NCBI RefSeq assembly: GCF_008705135.1
Contig: NZ_CP023694.1
Location: forward strand, 8,531,001 to 8,595,000
DNA length: 64,000 bases
Reading direction: 5' to 3'
Source of the DNA: Streptomyces coeruleorubidus
GTDB lineage: Bacteria; Actinomycetota; Actinomycetes; Streptomycetales; Streptomycetaceae
Shown here in pieces: positions 24,899 to 32,900 of the stretch; position 1 is the stretch's first letter; every line of letters starts with the position of its first letter. The position numbers were made by a program, and so were the translations under genes. The notes below the pieces were generated by a model that was not told the DNA's origin, did not search any database, and saw nothing but the letters and a program-made list of their open reading frames with translations.

Positions 24899-26145
24899 AC
24901 GATCAGACCGAAAACGGCCTCCAGGCCGTGCGAGGCTGCCCCGTCGCCCACCACGGGACCGACCTGACCCGGCTGTACGGGCCGGAGGCGGCGACCGACC
25001 CGGGGAGCATCTACGAGCGGCTGCGCAAGGAACACGGCTCCGTCGCACCGGTACTGCTCGAAGGCGATGTGCCGGCCTGGCTCGTCCTCGGCTACCGCGA
25101 CAACCGGCGGGTGCTCGACAACCCCCGCCAGTTCAGCCGGGACGCGCGCATCTGGCGGGACTGGGCACAGGGGCGCGTGGAGGAGACCTCGCCGCTGATC
25201 CCGATGCTCGGCTGGCGGCCCGACTGCGTGTCCCAGGACGGCGAGCCGCACCGCAGGCTGCGGTCCGCCGTCACCGACGGACTCCAGGCGGCCGCGACCC
25301 GGGGCATCCGGCGCCACGCGACCCACTTCGCGAACAAGCAGATCAACGCGTTCGCGGACACCGGACGCGCCGACCTCGTCCCGGACTACGCCGAGTACCT
25401 GCCGATGCTCGTCCTCTCCCGCATCCTCGGGCTGCCCGAGGTGGAGGGCCGGGACCTGGTCGAGTCCTGCGCCCAGGTCCTCAAGGGCGGTGAGGACGCC
25501 CTCGCGCACAACGAGCGCATCATGCTGATCCTCGGGGAACTGGCCGAGCGCAAGCGGACCGAACCCGGTGGCGACTTCACCACCGCCCTGCTGGGGCACG
25601 CGGCCGGCCTCGACGAGGAGGAGGTGGTCAGCCATCTGCGTCTGGTGCTGATCGCCGCCCACACCACGACCAGCAACCTGCTGGCCCGGGTCCTCCAGCT
25701 CGTCCTCACCGACACCGCCCGGCTCTCCGGACTGATCAGCGGGCAGCTGAACATCTCGGCCGTGGTGGAGGAGGTCATGTGGAACAGCCCCCCGCTGGCC
25801 GTGCTGCCGGGCCGGTTCGCCGCCGGCGACCTGGAACTCGGCGGCCACCAGATCCAGGAGGGCGACCTGCTGGTCCTCGGCCTCGCGGCGGGCAACGTCG
25901 ACCCCGAGATCCGGCCGGACACCGGCGTCTCGGTCCAGGGCAACCAGGCCCATCTGGCGTTCAGTTCCGGTCCGCACGAGTGCCCCGGGCAGAGCATCGG
26001 CCAGTCCATCATCGAGATCGCCGTGGACGTGCTGCTGCACCGCCTGCCGGGCCTGACCCTGGCCGTGCCCCCGGAGGAGCTCACCTCGACCGCCTCCACG
26101 TGGGAGTCACGGCTGGACAGCCTGCCGGTCGAGTTCCCGGTCTGA
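24895..26145 (+). CDS. Cytochrome P450, CYP157-like, K-helix ExxW
   Basis: 416 residues, overlapping cvnD by 4 bases. Heme loop FSSGPHECPGQ with Cys363. The I-helix reads AAHTTT (254-259): the acidic residue before Thr is replaced. The K-helix reads EEVMW (292-296), where almost all P450s have ExxR; Trp replaces Arg. Family knowledge: CYP157 proteins of Streptomyces lack a regular ExxR and sit in conservons, often with CYP154; here the neighbour is instead a terpene synthase. A substrate is not known; oxidation of the terpene is only inference from position. Confidence 0.85.
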   Translation: MNDQTENGLQAVRGCPVAHHGTDLTRLYGPEAATDPGSIYERLRKEHGSVAPVLLEGDVPAWLVLGYRDNRRVLDNPRQFSRDARIWRDWAQGRVEETSPLIPMLGWRPDCVSQDGEPHRRLRSAVTDGLQAAATRGIRRHATHFANKQINAFADTGRADLVPDYAEYLPMLVLSRILGLPEVEGRDLVESCAQVLKGGEDALAHNERIMLILGELAERKRTEPGGDFTTALLGHAAGLDEEEVVSHLRLVLIAAHTTTSNLLARVLQLVLTDTARLSGLISGQLNISAVVEEVMWNSPPLAVLPGRFAAGDLELGGHQIQEGDLLVLGLAAGNVDPEIRPDTGVSVQGNQAHLAFSSGPHECPGQSIGQSIIEIAVDVLLHRLPGLTLAVPPEELTSTASTWESRLDSLPVEFPV

Positions 26146-26151
26146 CGAGGA

Positions 26152-26176
26152 TGCCCGGCCGGACACCGGCCGGGCA
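26152..26176. terminator. Bidirectional terminator between P450 and terpene synthase
   Basis: Perfect 11-bp stem (TGCCCGGCCGG and its complement) with the loop ACA, in the 43-base gap between the two convergent genes. Confidence 0.8.
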
Positions 26177-26188
26177 CCACCCCGTTCC

Positions 26189-27220
26189 TCACACGGTCAG
26201 CAGGTCGTCCACCGAGCCCCGCCCGGCCAGTTCCGCCGTCGCCACGGGGCCCTCCTTCGCCGCCGCGTAGCGGCCGCTGGTCAGCGCCCACTCGTAGTTG
26301 CCGTTGATCCAGTGCTGGATGGCCTCGACCCCCATCCGCACCCGGTCCCGCTCCGCCTCGTCGAGCCGCAACTCGTCGCACATCTGCGGGACGCGCTCCT
26401 GGAGTTCGAGGTACTCGTCGAGACAGGCGATCGTCATCCGGTACGCCTCGTCCGTGGCCTCCTGCCAGGAGCAGCCCCGCTCCCGGCGCAGCACGGCGAT
26501 GAGGTTGTGGCCGTCGCCGCGCCGCTTCTCGCGCTCGAAGGAGTGGATGTCGTTCATGAACCCGATGGTGTCCGCGGCCAGATCACGCATCCGCTCCATC
26601 ACCGGATGTCCCATCGCTTGTGCCGGCACCTCGAAGCCGCGGCTGCGCTCGCCCGCGTCGATGCTGTGGTGGATGCCGACCGTACGGCGCCGGAACTCGG
26701 CGTACTCGTCGAGCCCCAGCGTGCCCTCCAGGCCCCGGGCCGCCAGGTCGACCTCCTCGCAGTGCGCGACCAGGAACCGCCCCCACGAGGCGGCGAAACG
26801 CGTCTGCCATGTCAGGGACATGCCATGCGAGAGGTGGTTCCACACCTCCGCCCAGGCGAGAGTGATCGGACAGGCCACACGGGGAGGGCTGCCGGCCGGC
26901 CGCAGGGGAGTGACGATCAGTTCCCGTGCGACCTCCGCTATGCGGTCGGCGCGGTCCGGCTGACTGGCGTCGAACTGGTCGTCGAAGAGGAAGGCCAGTG
27001 AGAACCAGTTCATCAGGACGACCATGTCGTCCGCCGACGCGTGCGGATAGGTGCGGGCGGCCGCCTGGGGCAGGTCCCAGGACTTGTACTCCTCGAACCC
27101 CTCCCGGCTGCGGACCAGGCGCATCTCCCACACCCAGCGCAGATGACGTGCCCGGGCGTACTCCAGATGCTCGCTGACCGGGGTGTCGAAGGGGAGGTCG
27201 AACCGGACGTCCTGAGGCAT
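26189..27220 (-). CDS. Class I terpene synthase (sesquiterpene cyclase-like)
   Basis: 343 residues from ATG 27220, set by RBS AAGGAA. Metal-binding motif DDQFD (80-84) and NSE triad NDIHSFERE (Asn223, Ser227, Glu231), with the C-terminal Arg-Tyr pair in TSGRY. The N-terminus MPQDVRFDLPFDTP is of the pentalenene-synthase type. Family role: ionise farnesyl (or geranylgeranyl) diphosphate with three Mg2+ and cyclise it to a hydrocarbon or alcohol. The product cannot be predicted by eye. Convergent with the conservon P450 and therefore not in its operon. Confidence 0.9.
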   Translation of the reverse strand: MPQDVRFDLPFDTPVSEHLEYARARHLRWVWEMRLVRSREGFEEYKSWDLPQAAARTYPHASADDMVVLMNWFSLAFLFDDQFDASQPDRADRIAEVARELIVTPLRPAGSPPRVACPITLAWAEVWNHLSHGMSLTWQTRFAASWGRFLVAHCEEVDLAARGLEGTLGLDEYAEFRRRTVGIHHSIDAGERSRGFEVPAQAMGHPVMERMRDLAADTIGFMNDIHSFEREKRRGDGHNLIAVLRRERGCSWQEATDEAYRMTIACLDEYLELQERVPQMCDELRLDEAERDRVRMGVEAIQHWINGNYEWALTSGRYAAAKEGPVATAELAGRGSVDDLLTV

Positions 27221-27527
27221 GGGCTTCCTTTCGGGAGACGGACCGCAGAGCCCCCCGCCCCTGCGAGCGGACGGTGCCGTGACCGTCCGCACACTCGAAC
27301 TCGGCTTCACAGTCCGAAAGTTGAACCGAGAAGCGGTACGAGACTGCCCAAGGCGCGAATCAGCCATTCCGTGACCCTGCCGTGATCTCCGTTACTGCCC
27401 GAACCGCATGAGCTGCGTATACTCCCTCGTCCCTCACCCGGCATCGGCTTGTCCACCGTGCCTCCGCAGCCTCGGAACGTCACACTGGTAGACGTCAGTT
27501 GACGACGCTTCAGGAGGATTGCCGACG
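27221..27527. other. Intergenic: divergent promoter region
   Basis: No gene seen. It separates the divergent terpene synthase and PNPOx-like genes and is the AT-richest patch nearby. TATACT at 27418-27423 resembles a -10 box for the plus direction; no good -35 is seen at normal spacing. No clear palindrome was found for the terpene side. Confidence 0.45.
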
Positions 27528-27992
27528 ATGACGTCCGAACCCGCACGCAGCGCTGAGCAGCGCAAGAAGGACACCCTGCACCGCCTGGAGCACGACGTGG
27601 ACGCCTGGGTCGCCACGGCCGACGGCACGTCCGGGACGCCGTACCTCGTCCCGCTGTCCTTCCTCTGGAACGGCTCGTACCTGCTGTTCGCCACCCCCGC
27701 GTCGAGCCCCACCGGACGGAATCTGGCCGCGACCGGCCGGGCCCGCGTCGGAATCGGGCCGACCCGTGACGTCGTGCTCGTCGAGGGCACCGTGGAGACC
27801 GTCCAGCCCGGCGAGCTGACCGAGCAGGACGCCGAACTCTTCGCCGCCAAGACCGGGTTCGACCCCCGCGGGCTGGCCACGCCGTACCTCTACTTCCGCG
27901 TCGTGCCGCAGCGGGTGCAGGCCTGGCGGGAGGCCAACGAACTGGACGGCCGCGAACTCATGCGCGCCGGACGGTGGTTGACGGCCGACTGA
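27528..27992 (+). CDS. Pyridoxamine 5'-phosphate oxidase-like flavin/F420 split-barrel protein
   Basis: 154 residues from ATG 27528 (AGGAGG 10 bases upstream). The split-barrel pattern is clear: DAWVATADGTSGTPYLVPLSFLW, then GRNLAATGRARVGIG and VVLVEGTVETVQ. These proteins bind FMN or F420 and reduce small molecules or detoxify; the specific cofactor is not visible. It is followed by a strong terminator hairpin. Confidence 0.85.
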   Translation: MTSEPARSAEQRKKDTLHRLEHDVDAWVATADGTSGTPYLVPLSFLWNGSYLLFATPASSPTGRNLAATGRARVGIGPTRDVVLVEGTVETVQPGELTEQDAELFAAKTGFDPRGLATPYLYFRVVPQRVQAWREANELDGRELMRAGRWLTAD

Positions 27993-28024
27993 ATCGGCCG
28001 GACCGGGATATCCGCAAGGTACAG

Positions 28025-28052
28025 GGCCGCGGGGCACGACCGCCCCGCGGCC
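28025..28052 (+). terminator. Terminator after PNPOx-like gene
   Basis: Perfect 11-bp stem GGCCGCGGGGC / GCCCCGCGGCC with a 6-base loop, 33 bases after the stop. Confidence 0.75.
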
Positions 28053-28071
28053 GGAATCCTGCGGAGGAGAC

Positions 28072-28464
28072 ATGGCACTGGTGAAAGCGGGTGTCCTGGT
28101 GCTCGACTGTGCCGAGCCCGAGAAACTCGCCGTGTTCTACAAGGAGCTGCTGGAAGGGGAAGAGGCGGACGCGACCGCCAACCGGGTGGAGATCAAGGGC
28201 GCGGACGGCTTCCGCGTCGCCCTGCGCCGGGACGTCAACGCGACACCGCCCAGCTGGCCCCGCCCGGAGAACTCCCTCCAGGCGCACCTGGAATTCGTGG
28301 TGGACGACCTCGACGCGGTGGAACGCCGGGTCATCTCCCTCGGCGGCCGCCCCCTGGAGGCCAAGGACGCCTCGGGCCCCCTGGAGGAGCGGGGCTACGC
28401 CGACCCGGCAGGCCACTCCTTCGTCCTGCGCCGCACCCCACCGACCGCGCCCAAACAGGGCTGA
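28072..28464 (+). CDS. VOC-superfamily (glyoxalase/bleomycin-resistance-like) protein
   Basis: 130 residues from ATG 28072 with RBS GGAGGAGA. Two beta-alpha-beta-beta-beta modules: LVLDCAEPEKLAVFYKELL ... and LEFVVDDLDAVERRVISLGG ... YADPAGHSFVL. Putative metal ligands include the Glu in HLEFVV and the His/Glu positions at the repeat ends, but the usual first-module His is not obvious. The function is unknown; metal-dependent lyase, dioxygenase or ligand-binding resistance protein are all possible. Confidence 0.8.
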   Translation: MALVKAGVLVLDCAEPEKLAVFYKELLEGEEADATANRVEIKGADGFRVALRRDVNATPPSWPRPENSLQAHLEFVVDDLDAVERRVISLGGRPLEAKDASGPLEERGYADPAGHSFVLRRTPPTAPKQG

Positions 28465-28557
28465 CCGGAGGCGGCGGGCCGGTTGCCGGCGGCCCTCCCG
28501 CGATCTCCGTACGGGCAACGATCGACATCTGAGGGGCGCGGCGGCCCCGCACAGGCC

Positions 28558-28590
28558 GGCCCCGCCCCGCCGCACCGGCGGGGCGGGGCC
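28558..28590. terminator. Bidirectional terminator hairpin
   Basis: Perfect 15-bp G/C stem (GGCCCCGCCCCGCCG and complement) with the loop CAC, between convergent VOC and DUF4235 genes. Confidence 0.85.
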
Positions 28591-28599
28591 GCGTCGTTC

Positions 28600-28896
28600 T
28601 CAGTCGCGGCCGCCCTTCTCCCCGGCCGGCCACGTGCCGGTGGAACGCTCGATCGCCTTGGCGCCCGCGCGGTCCACCGCGCTGCGCACCACGGCGAAGA
28701 TGGCGCCCTGGACCGCGGCGGCCAGCAGGATCTCGCCCCAGCCGCGGTCCTTGTCCAGCGCGTCGGGAGCGTCCTCCTCGTTCCGGATCGCCATCCACGT
28801 CTTGCGGAAGGCCAGCCCGGCCAGCCAGCCGCTCGACCAGCCCAGCACGAACCCGAGGGGCTGGTAGGCGAAGGGAAGCTTCTTCTTCTTGGCCAC
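28600..28896 (-). CDS. DUF4235 small membrane protein
   Basis: 98 residues starting MAKKKKLPFAYQ, RBS AAGGAGA. Two hydrophobic stretches (GFVLGWSSGWLAGLAFRKTW; ILLAAAVQGAIFAVVRSAVDR) with the family pattern GWGEILLAAAVQGAIFA. DUF4235 is common in actinobacteria with no known function. It may be co-transcribed with the GST gene that lies upstream on the same strand. Confidence 0.8.
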   Translation of the reverse strand: MAKKKKLPFAYQPLGFVLGWSSGWLAGLAFRKTWMAIRNEEDAPDALDKDRGWGEILLAAAVQGAIFAVVRSAVDRAGAKAIERSTGTWPAGEKGGRD

Positions 28897-28934
28897 GCGA
28901 ATCTCCTTGATCGGTGAGGGTGGGTGGAAAGTGG

Positions 28935-29960
28935 TCAGGGTGTGCCCGCGGCCGGGACCCGCTCCTCGGCGCGGACCGGCCCGGGCGGCGTGCCGTCACC
29001 GAACGGCCGGCCGCCCAGCTCCTCGCGGTGGTGCGGGGTCAGCCAGCCGGACAGGTCCGGGCCCAGCGGCACGACGCGGGTCGGGTTGATGCCCGTGTGC
29101 ACCTGGTAGTAGTGGCGCTTGATGTGGTCGAAGTCGACGGTGTCGCCGAACCCGGGCGTCTGATAGAGGTCACGGGCATAGCCCCACAGCACCCTGTTCT
29201 CCGTCAGCTTCCAGCGGTTGCACTTGAAGTGGCCGTGGTAGACCGCGTCGAAACGGACCAGCGTGGTGAACAGCCGGATGTCCGCCTCGGTGATGGTGTC
29301 GCCGACGAGGTACCGCTGCCGCTCCAGCCGGTCCGCGAGCAGCTCCAGCCGCCGGAAGACGCCCGCGCAGGCGGTCTCGTACTCCTCCTGTTCGGTGGCG
29401 AAACCCGCCCGGTACACGCCGTTGTTGACGTCCTCGTAGACGTCCGCCATCACCTCGTCGATCTCGTCGCGCAGCTTCAGCGGATACAGGTCGGGCGCGC
29501 CCTCCCGGTGCAGCGCCGTCCACTCGGTCGCGAGGTCGAGCGTGATCTGCTGGTAGTCGTTGGTGACCAGCTTCCCGCTGGGCACGTCCACCATCGCCGG
29601 CACGCTGACACCGCCCGGGTGGTCCGTCTCCCGCCGGTCGTAGGCCTGGCTGAGGTAGCGGATGCCGAGGACCGGGTCGCGGCCGTCCTCGTCCAGTGTG
29701 AAGCGCCAGCTGCGGTCGTCCTGGATCGGGTCGGCGACGGCCAGGGACAGCGCGTCCTCCAGGCCGAGCAGCCGCCGGGAGACCAGCGACCGGCTCGCCC
29801 ACGGGCAGGCGCGGCTGACGACCAGACGGTAGCGGCCGGCCTCCGCCGGCCAGCCGTCCCGGCCGTCGGCGGTGATCCGGTCCGCGAAATGCGCCTTGGA
29901 CCGTTTGAACGACCTCCTCCCGTAGGCGCTGTTGCCGCCGTCGCCGTCGTCGCGGCTCAT
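28935..29960 (-). CDS. Xi-class glutathione S-transferase family (glutathionyl-hydroquinone reductase-like)
   Basis: 341 residues from ATG 29960, behind AAGGAGG. The redox-active Cys lies in ACPWASR, the signature of the YqjG/ECM4 xi-class; YQQITLDLATEW and GDTITEADIRLFTTLVRFD are typical of the C-terminal domain. In proteobacteria these enzymes strip glutathione from hydroquinones. Streptomyces make mycothiol, not glutathione, so the natural thiol is likely mycothiol (inference). Confidence 0.85.
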   Translation of the reverse strand: MSRDDGDGGNSAYGRRSFKRSKAHFADRITADGRDGWPAEAGRYRLVVSRACPWASRSLVSRRLLGLEDALSLAVADPIQDDRSWRFTLDEDGRDPVLGIRYLSQAYDRRETDHPGGVSVPAMVDVPSGKLVTNDYQQITLDLATEWTALHREGAPDLYPLKLRDEIDEVMADVYEDVNNGVYRAGFATEQEEYETACAGVFRRLELLADRLERQRYLVGDTITEADIRLFTTLVRFDAVYHGHFKCNRWKLTENRVLWGYARDLYQTPGFGDTVDFDHIKRHYYQVHTGINPTRVVPLGPDLSGWLTPHHREELGGRPFGDGTPPGPVRAEERVPAAGTP

Positions 29961-30081
29961 GGGGATGACCTCCTTCGGCATACGTGTGGCCTGCTTGTCG
30001 TGCGTGTGCCCTGGTGAACGCGTTCCCCTTTTTCCGCCGACGGCACGGTGTGAGCACCGCCGACCGGGGCAATCGGCGTGG

Positions 30082-31041
30082 GTGACTGCAGAAGGAACTG
30101 ATCGGAGGACACGCGTCACCGTGCTGGTGGCGCTCGCCGCCAATCTGGTGATCGCGGCGGCGAAGGCGGTCGGCGGCCTGGCCGCGGGATCGCCGGCGCT
30201 GCTGTCGGAGGCGGCCCACTCGGTGGCCGACAGCATGAACGAGGTGTTCTTACTGGCGGCACTGCGCCGCAGCCGCCGCCCCGCCGACCGGCGTCACCCC
30301 TTCGGCTACGGCAAGGAGCGGTTCTTCTGGTCGCTCCTCGCGGCCGTCGGGATCTTCGTCATGGGCGGGTGCTTCTCCTTCTTCCAGGGCATCGAGGCCC
30401 TGGTGAGCGGCGGGGAGGAGAAACTCGGCGGCTATGTCGCCGGTCTGATCGTGCTCGGCATCGCCCTCCTCGCGGAGGGCGCCTCTCTGCTGCGGGCGCT
30501 GTACCAGGTGCGCCGGCAGGGCGGCACGGTCGCCGGGCTGCGCGACCCCGCCCTGCGCACGGTCGTCGCCGAGGACGGCACCGCGGTGCTCGGCGTCACG
30601 CTGGCCATCGCCGGCATGGCGCTGCACATGGTCACGGGCCAGGTGGTGTGGGAGGCGTCCGCCTCCCTGGCGATCGGCGCGCTGCTGGTCTACGTCGCCT
30701 ACCGGCTGGGCCGTGACGCCCGCGACCAGCTGATCGGCGAGGCGGCCGACCGGGAGGCGAGCGGGCGGATCCGGGAGCTGCTGCGGGCACAGCCGGAGAT
30801 CGACAGCGTGGAGGCGCTGTTCACCATGAAGACGGGCCTCGACTCGGCCCTCGTGGCCGCCCGCGTCGACCTCGTGCCCGGCCTGGACAGCGAGCACGTC
30901 GAGGACGTCGCCGTCCGCATCAAGCGCTCCATAGCCCGGACGGTGCCCGAGGCCGACCAGATCTTCCTCGACGTCACCGACCGTCGCGCGCAGGAGGCAG
31001 CGGAAAGCCCCGCCGCGACGGGGGAACGCGGCGGGGCCTGA
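30082..31041 (+). CDS. Cation diffusion facilitator (CDF) metal-ion transporter, with TTA codon
   Basis: About 319 residues from GTG 30082; a GTG at 30121 behind GGAGG is the alternative. Six helices; the metal site is visible as HSVADSMNE (HxxxD) in helix II with a matching region later (EDGTAVLGVT). The C-terminal cytoplasmic domain has EIDSVEALFTMKTG and DQIFLDVTD. CDF proteins export Zn2+, Co2+ or Fe2+ by proton exchange. The codon at 30250-30252 is TTA (Leu in VFLLAA), pointing to bldA control. A hairpin overlaps the stop. Confidence 0.85.
   Translation: MTAEGTDRRTRVTVLVALAANLVIAAAKAVGGLAAGSPALLSEAAHSVADSMNEVFLLAALRRSRRPADRRHPFGYGKERFFWSLLAAVGIFVMGGCFSFFQGIEALVSGGEEKLGGYVAGLIVLGIALLAEGASLLRALYQVRRQGGTVAGLRDPALRTVVAEDGTAVLGVTLAIAGMALHMVTGQVVWEASASLAIGALLVYVAYRLGRDARDQLIGEAADREASGRIRELLRAQPEIDSVEALFTMKTGLDSALVAARVDLVPGLDSEHVEDVAVRIKRSIARTVPEADQIFLDVTDRRAQEAAESPAATGERGGA
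30250..30252 (+). promoter_or_regulatory. In-frame TTA (bldA) codon in the CDF gene
   Basis: Local reading GAG GTG TTC TTA CTG. It lies in the helix after the metal-binding motif HSVAD, so the frame is secure. Confidence 0.85.
31007..31037. terminator. Hairpin over the CDF stop, GACGGGGGAA-type loop
   Basis: 11-bp perfect stem (GCCCCGCCGCG and complement), 5' flank GGAAA, loop region ACGGGGGAA. Sister of the hairpin at 9047-9079. Confidence 0.65.
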
Positions 31042-31270
31042 CCCTCGCGTGCCCCGTCGCGGACGGTTCATGCAGCGCCCCGGAGAAGTTTTTTCGCCGA
31101 CCACCCGACAGGGTGGTCGGCTTGGGCTGTCCGGCCCGCTCCGGTCGTCGCTCCGGGCGGGTCCCGAGGGACCGACCACGGAGCGCGCCCGACGTCCAGG
31201 GCGCCGGCCGGACGGGCGGTGGCCGCTTCGCCCTCTGCGGCCGGAGACATGGCGCCTGGACGGCGAACCG

Positions 31271-31501
31271 CTACCGGCCTGCCCGAAGGGCTGGCTTCCG
31301 CCCGGCGGCTGGCCCGGAGGGCTGGACTCGTAGCCGAAACTCGTTGCCGCGGGGCTCGTTGCCGCCCGGGGCCGAGCCGATCTCCTCGCGGTACTCCCGC
31401 ATCAGTTCCGCGAGTGCGTCGGTGCGGCGAGGCCGCAGGACGCGGATGGGTTCGAGGGCCGGTCCGTCGTGCGGCTGCCGGGGCTCGGACGGTGTCGACA
31501 C
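31271..31501 (-). CDS. Small hypothetical protein ending in a 30-bp repeat
   Basis: 76 residues from GTG 31501, with a strong RBS (AAGGAG, 6 bases from the start), which is the main reason to accept it. Residues 1-45 form a charged, possibly helical part (RRTDALAELMREYREEIGS). The last 20 residues are encoded by copies of the 30-base repeat also found upstream at 31591-31680. I do not recognise a family. Confidence 0.5.
   Translation of the reverse strand: MSTPSEPRQPHDGPALEPIRVLRPRRTDALAELMREYREEIGSAPGGNEPRGNEFRLRVQPSGPAAGRKPALRAGR
31279..31330. repeat. 30-bp GC repeat, 1.7 copies
   Basis: Unit like CTGGCCCGAAGGGC followed by TCCGCCCGGCGG; same unit and orientation as the array at 31591-31680. 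Each unit holds the palindromic core CCGCCCGGCGG. Confidence 0.75.
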
Positions 31502-31590
31502 GCTGCTCTCCTTCCGTCCGGGCTCGGGGGCGCCCGTCTTCGGGGTCGCGTTGCCCCGGCCGCCGGCCGGCTCCGATCCGCCCGGCGGCT

Positions 31591-31680
31591 TGCCCGGAGG
31601 GCTGACCTCCGCCCGGCGGCTGGCCCGAAGTGCGCCCTCCGCCCGGCGGCCTGGCCGAAGGGCGGCCTCCGCCCGGCCGG
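31591..31680. repeat. 30-bp GC repeat, 3 tandem copies
   Basis: Three contiguous 30-base units (31591, 31621, 31651), each ending in CCGCCCGGCGG or a near match. They sit upstream of the small gene's start, while 1.7 more copies form that gene's 3' end. Confidence 0.8.
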
Positions 31681-31714
31681 AATCACCCCGGGCCCGCCCG
31701 AAGCCCCCGGGGAC

Positions 31715-32164
31715 TCACCCCCCGTCAGCCGGCTCCAGCACGAACACCGGTATCTCCCGGTCCGTCTTCTTCTGGTAGTCGGCGTAGGCCGGATACGCCG
31801 CGACGGCGCGCTCCCACCACTCGGCCTTCTCCTGGCCCGTGACCTCGCGGGCGATCATGTCCTGCTTGACCGGACCGTCCTGGAGCTCCACGTGCGGATC
31901 GGCCTTGATGTTGAAGTACCAGACCGGGTGCTTGGGCGCGCCACCGAGCGAGGCGACCGCGGCGTAACGCCCCTCGTGCTCCACCCGCATCACCGGTGTC
32001 TTGCGCAGCTTGCCGCTCCTGACGCCCCGTGAGGTCAGGAGGACCACCGGCATCTTCGAGCCCTGGAGCGTCGTCCCCTCCGTACCGCCGGAGCTCTCGT
32101 ACAGTTCCACCTGCTTGCGCACCCACTGCGTCGGGCTGGGTTCGTACTCGCCCTCGAGAGGCAT
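31715..32164 (-). CDS. Deazaflavin (F420)-dependent nitroreductase family protein
   Basis: 149 residues from ATG 32164. The Ddn-type pattern is clear: [26 protein letters not shown] (split region around residues 42-67), [20 protein letters not shown] and [30 protein letters not shown]. The family uses reduced F420 to reduce quinones, nitro compounds or other redox substrates; it is widespread in actinobacteria. It stands alone. Confidence 0.88.
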   Translation of the reverse strand: MPLEGEYEPSPTQWVRKQVELYESSGGTEGTTLQGSKMPVVLLTSRGVRSGKLRKTPVMRVEHEGRYAAVASLGGAPKHPVWYFNIKADPHVELQDGPVKQDMIAREVTGQEKAEWWERAVAAYPAYADYQKKTDREIPVFVLEPADGG

Positions 32165-32267
32165 GGCATCCGTCCCATCGTCGCGTCACGGCTGACTGGC
32201 ACCCGGATTCAACACCGGTACGCCCCCGAATCATCCGCACCGCGGCACATCGAGCCGGCCGGGCACC

Positions 32268-32900
32268 TCACCCCGGCGCCAGCGCCATCCGCACGGCCAG
32301 AGCCGTCATGACCCCGCTCGCCACCAGCGCCGTCCCCAGCCGGCCCCGGTGACCGGTCAGCGCCCGCCCCAGCAGGGCCCCGCTCCCGGCGAGCAGCACC
32401 TGCCAGCTCGCGGAGGCGATGAAGGCGGCGAGCACGAAGACGCCCTGCTCCAGCGGGCCGGCCGGGCCAGTCGCCTGGGAGCCGAGCACGAGCGCCGCGA
32501 AGTAGATCACGGTGGTGGGGTTCAGCAGGGTGATGCCGAGCAGCCCCAGGTAGGCCCGGCCGGGTCCCGGGGGAGCGGGGGCCGTCCGCGTGGCCAGCCG
32601 GTGGCCGCGGTACTCCCGCACGGCGGTGACCGCGCCCCACACCGCCAGCACGAGCAGCACCAGGACACAGACCCACCGCAGCGGCCCGAGCACCGGCCGC
32701 AACACGCCGGCCAGGGCCGTTCCCCCGAGCGTGGCCGCGAGGGCGTACAGCCCGTCGGCGGTCGCGATGCCGAGCGCGGCACAGACACCGGTGCGCAGGG
32801 ACGTGCGGGCGGTGAGGGAGACCAGGTACGTCCCGACCGCGCCGACGGGGACGGCGATGCCGTATCCGGCGAGCAGCCCCGCGAGGAGCGCGGTCGTCAT
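32268..32900 (-). CDS. LysE/RhtB-family amino-acid exporter
   Basis: 210 residues from ATG 32900. Six helices are visible. Family marks: PVGAVGTYLVSLTARTSLRTGVCAALGIATADGLYALAA at the start (spanning helices 1-2) and LLGITLLNPTTVIYFAALV in the middle, including the NP turn. It exports amino acids or similar small molecules; the specific substrate is unknown. The RBS (GGAGGG) is about 17 bases upstream, so the real start may be slightly different. Confidence 0.85.
   Translation of the reverse strand: MTTALLAGLLAGYGIAVPVGAVGTYLVSLTARTSLRTGVCAALGIATADGLYALAATLGGTALAGVLRPVLGPLRWVCVLVLLVLAVWGAVTAVREYRGHRLATRTAPAPPGPGRAYLGLLGITLLNPTTVIYFAALVLGSQATGPAGPLEQGVFVLAAFIASASWQVLLAGSGALLGRALTGHRGRLGTALVASGVMTALAVRMALAPG

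Noticed and set aside
21798-28464. Large terpene or polyketide gene cluster
   Set aside because: Only one terpene synthase and one P450 are seen; no prenyl-diphosphate synthase, PKS or NRPS genes are in the window.
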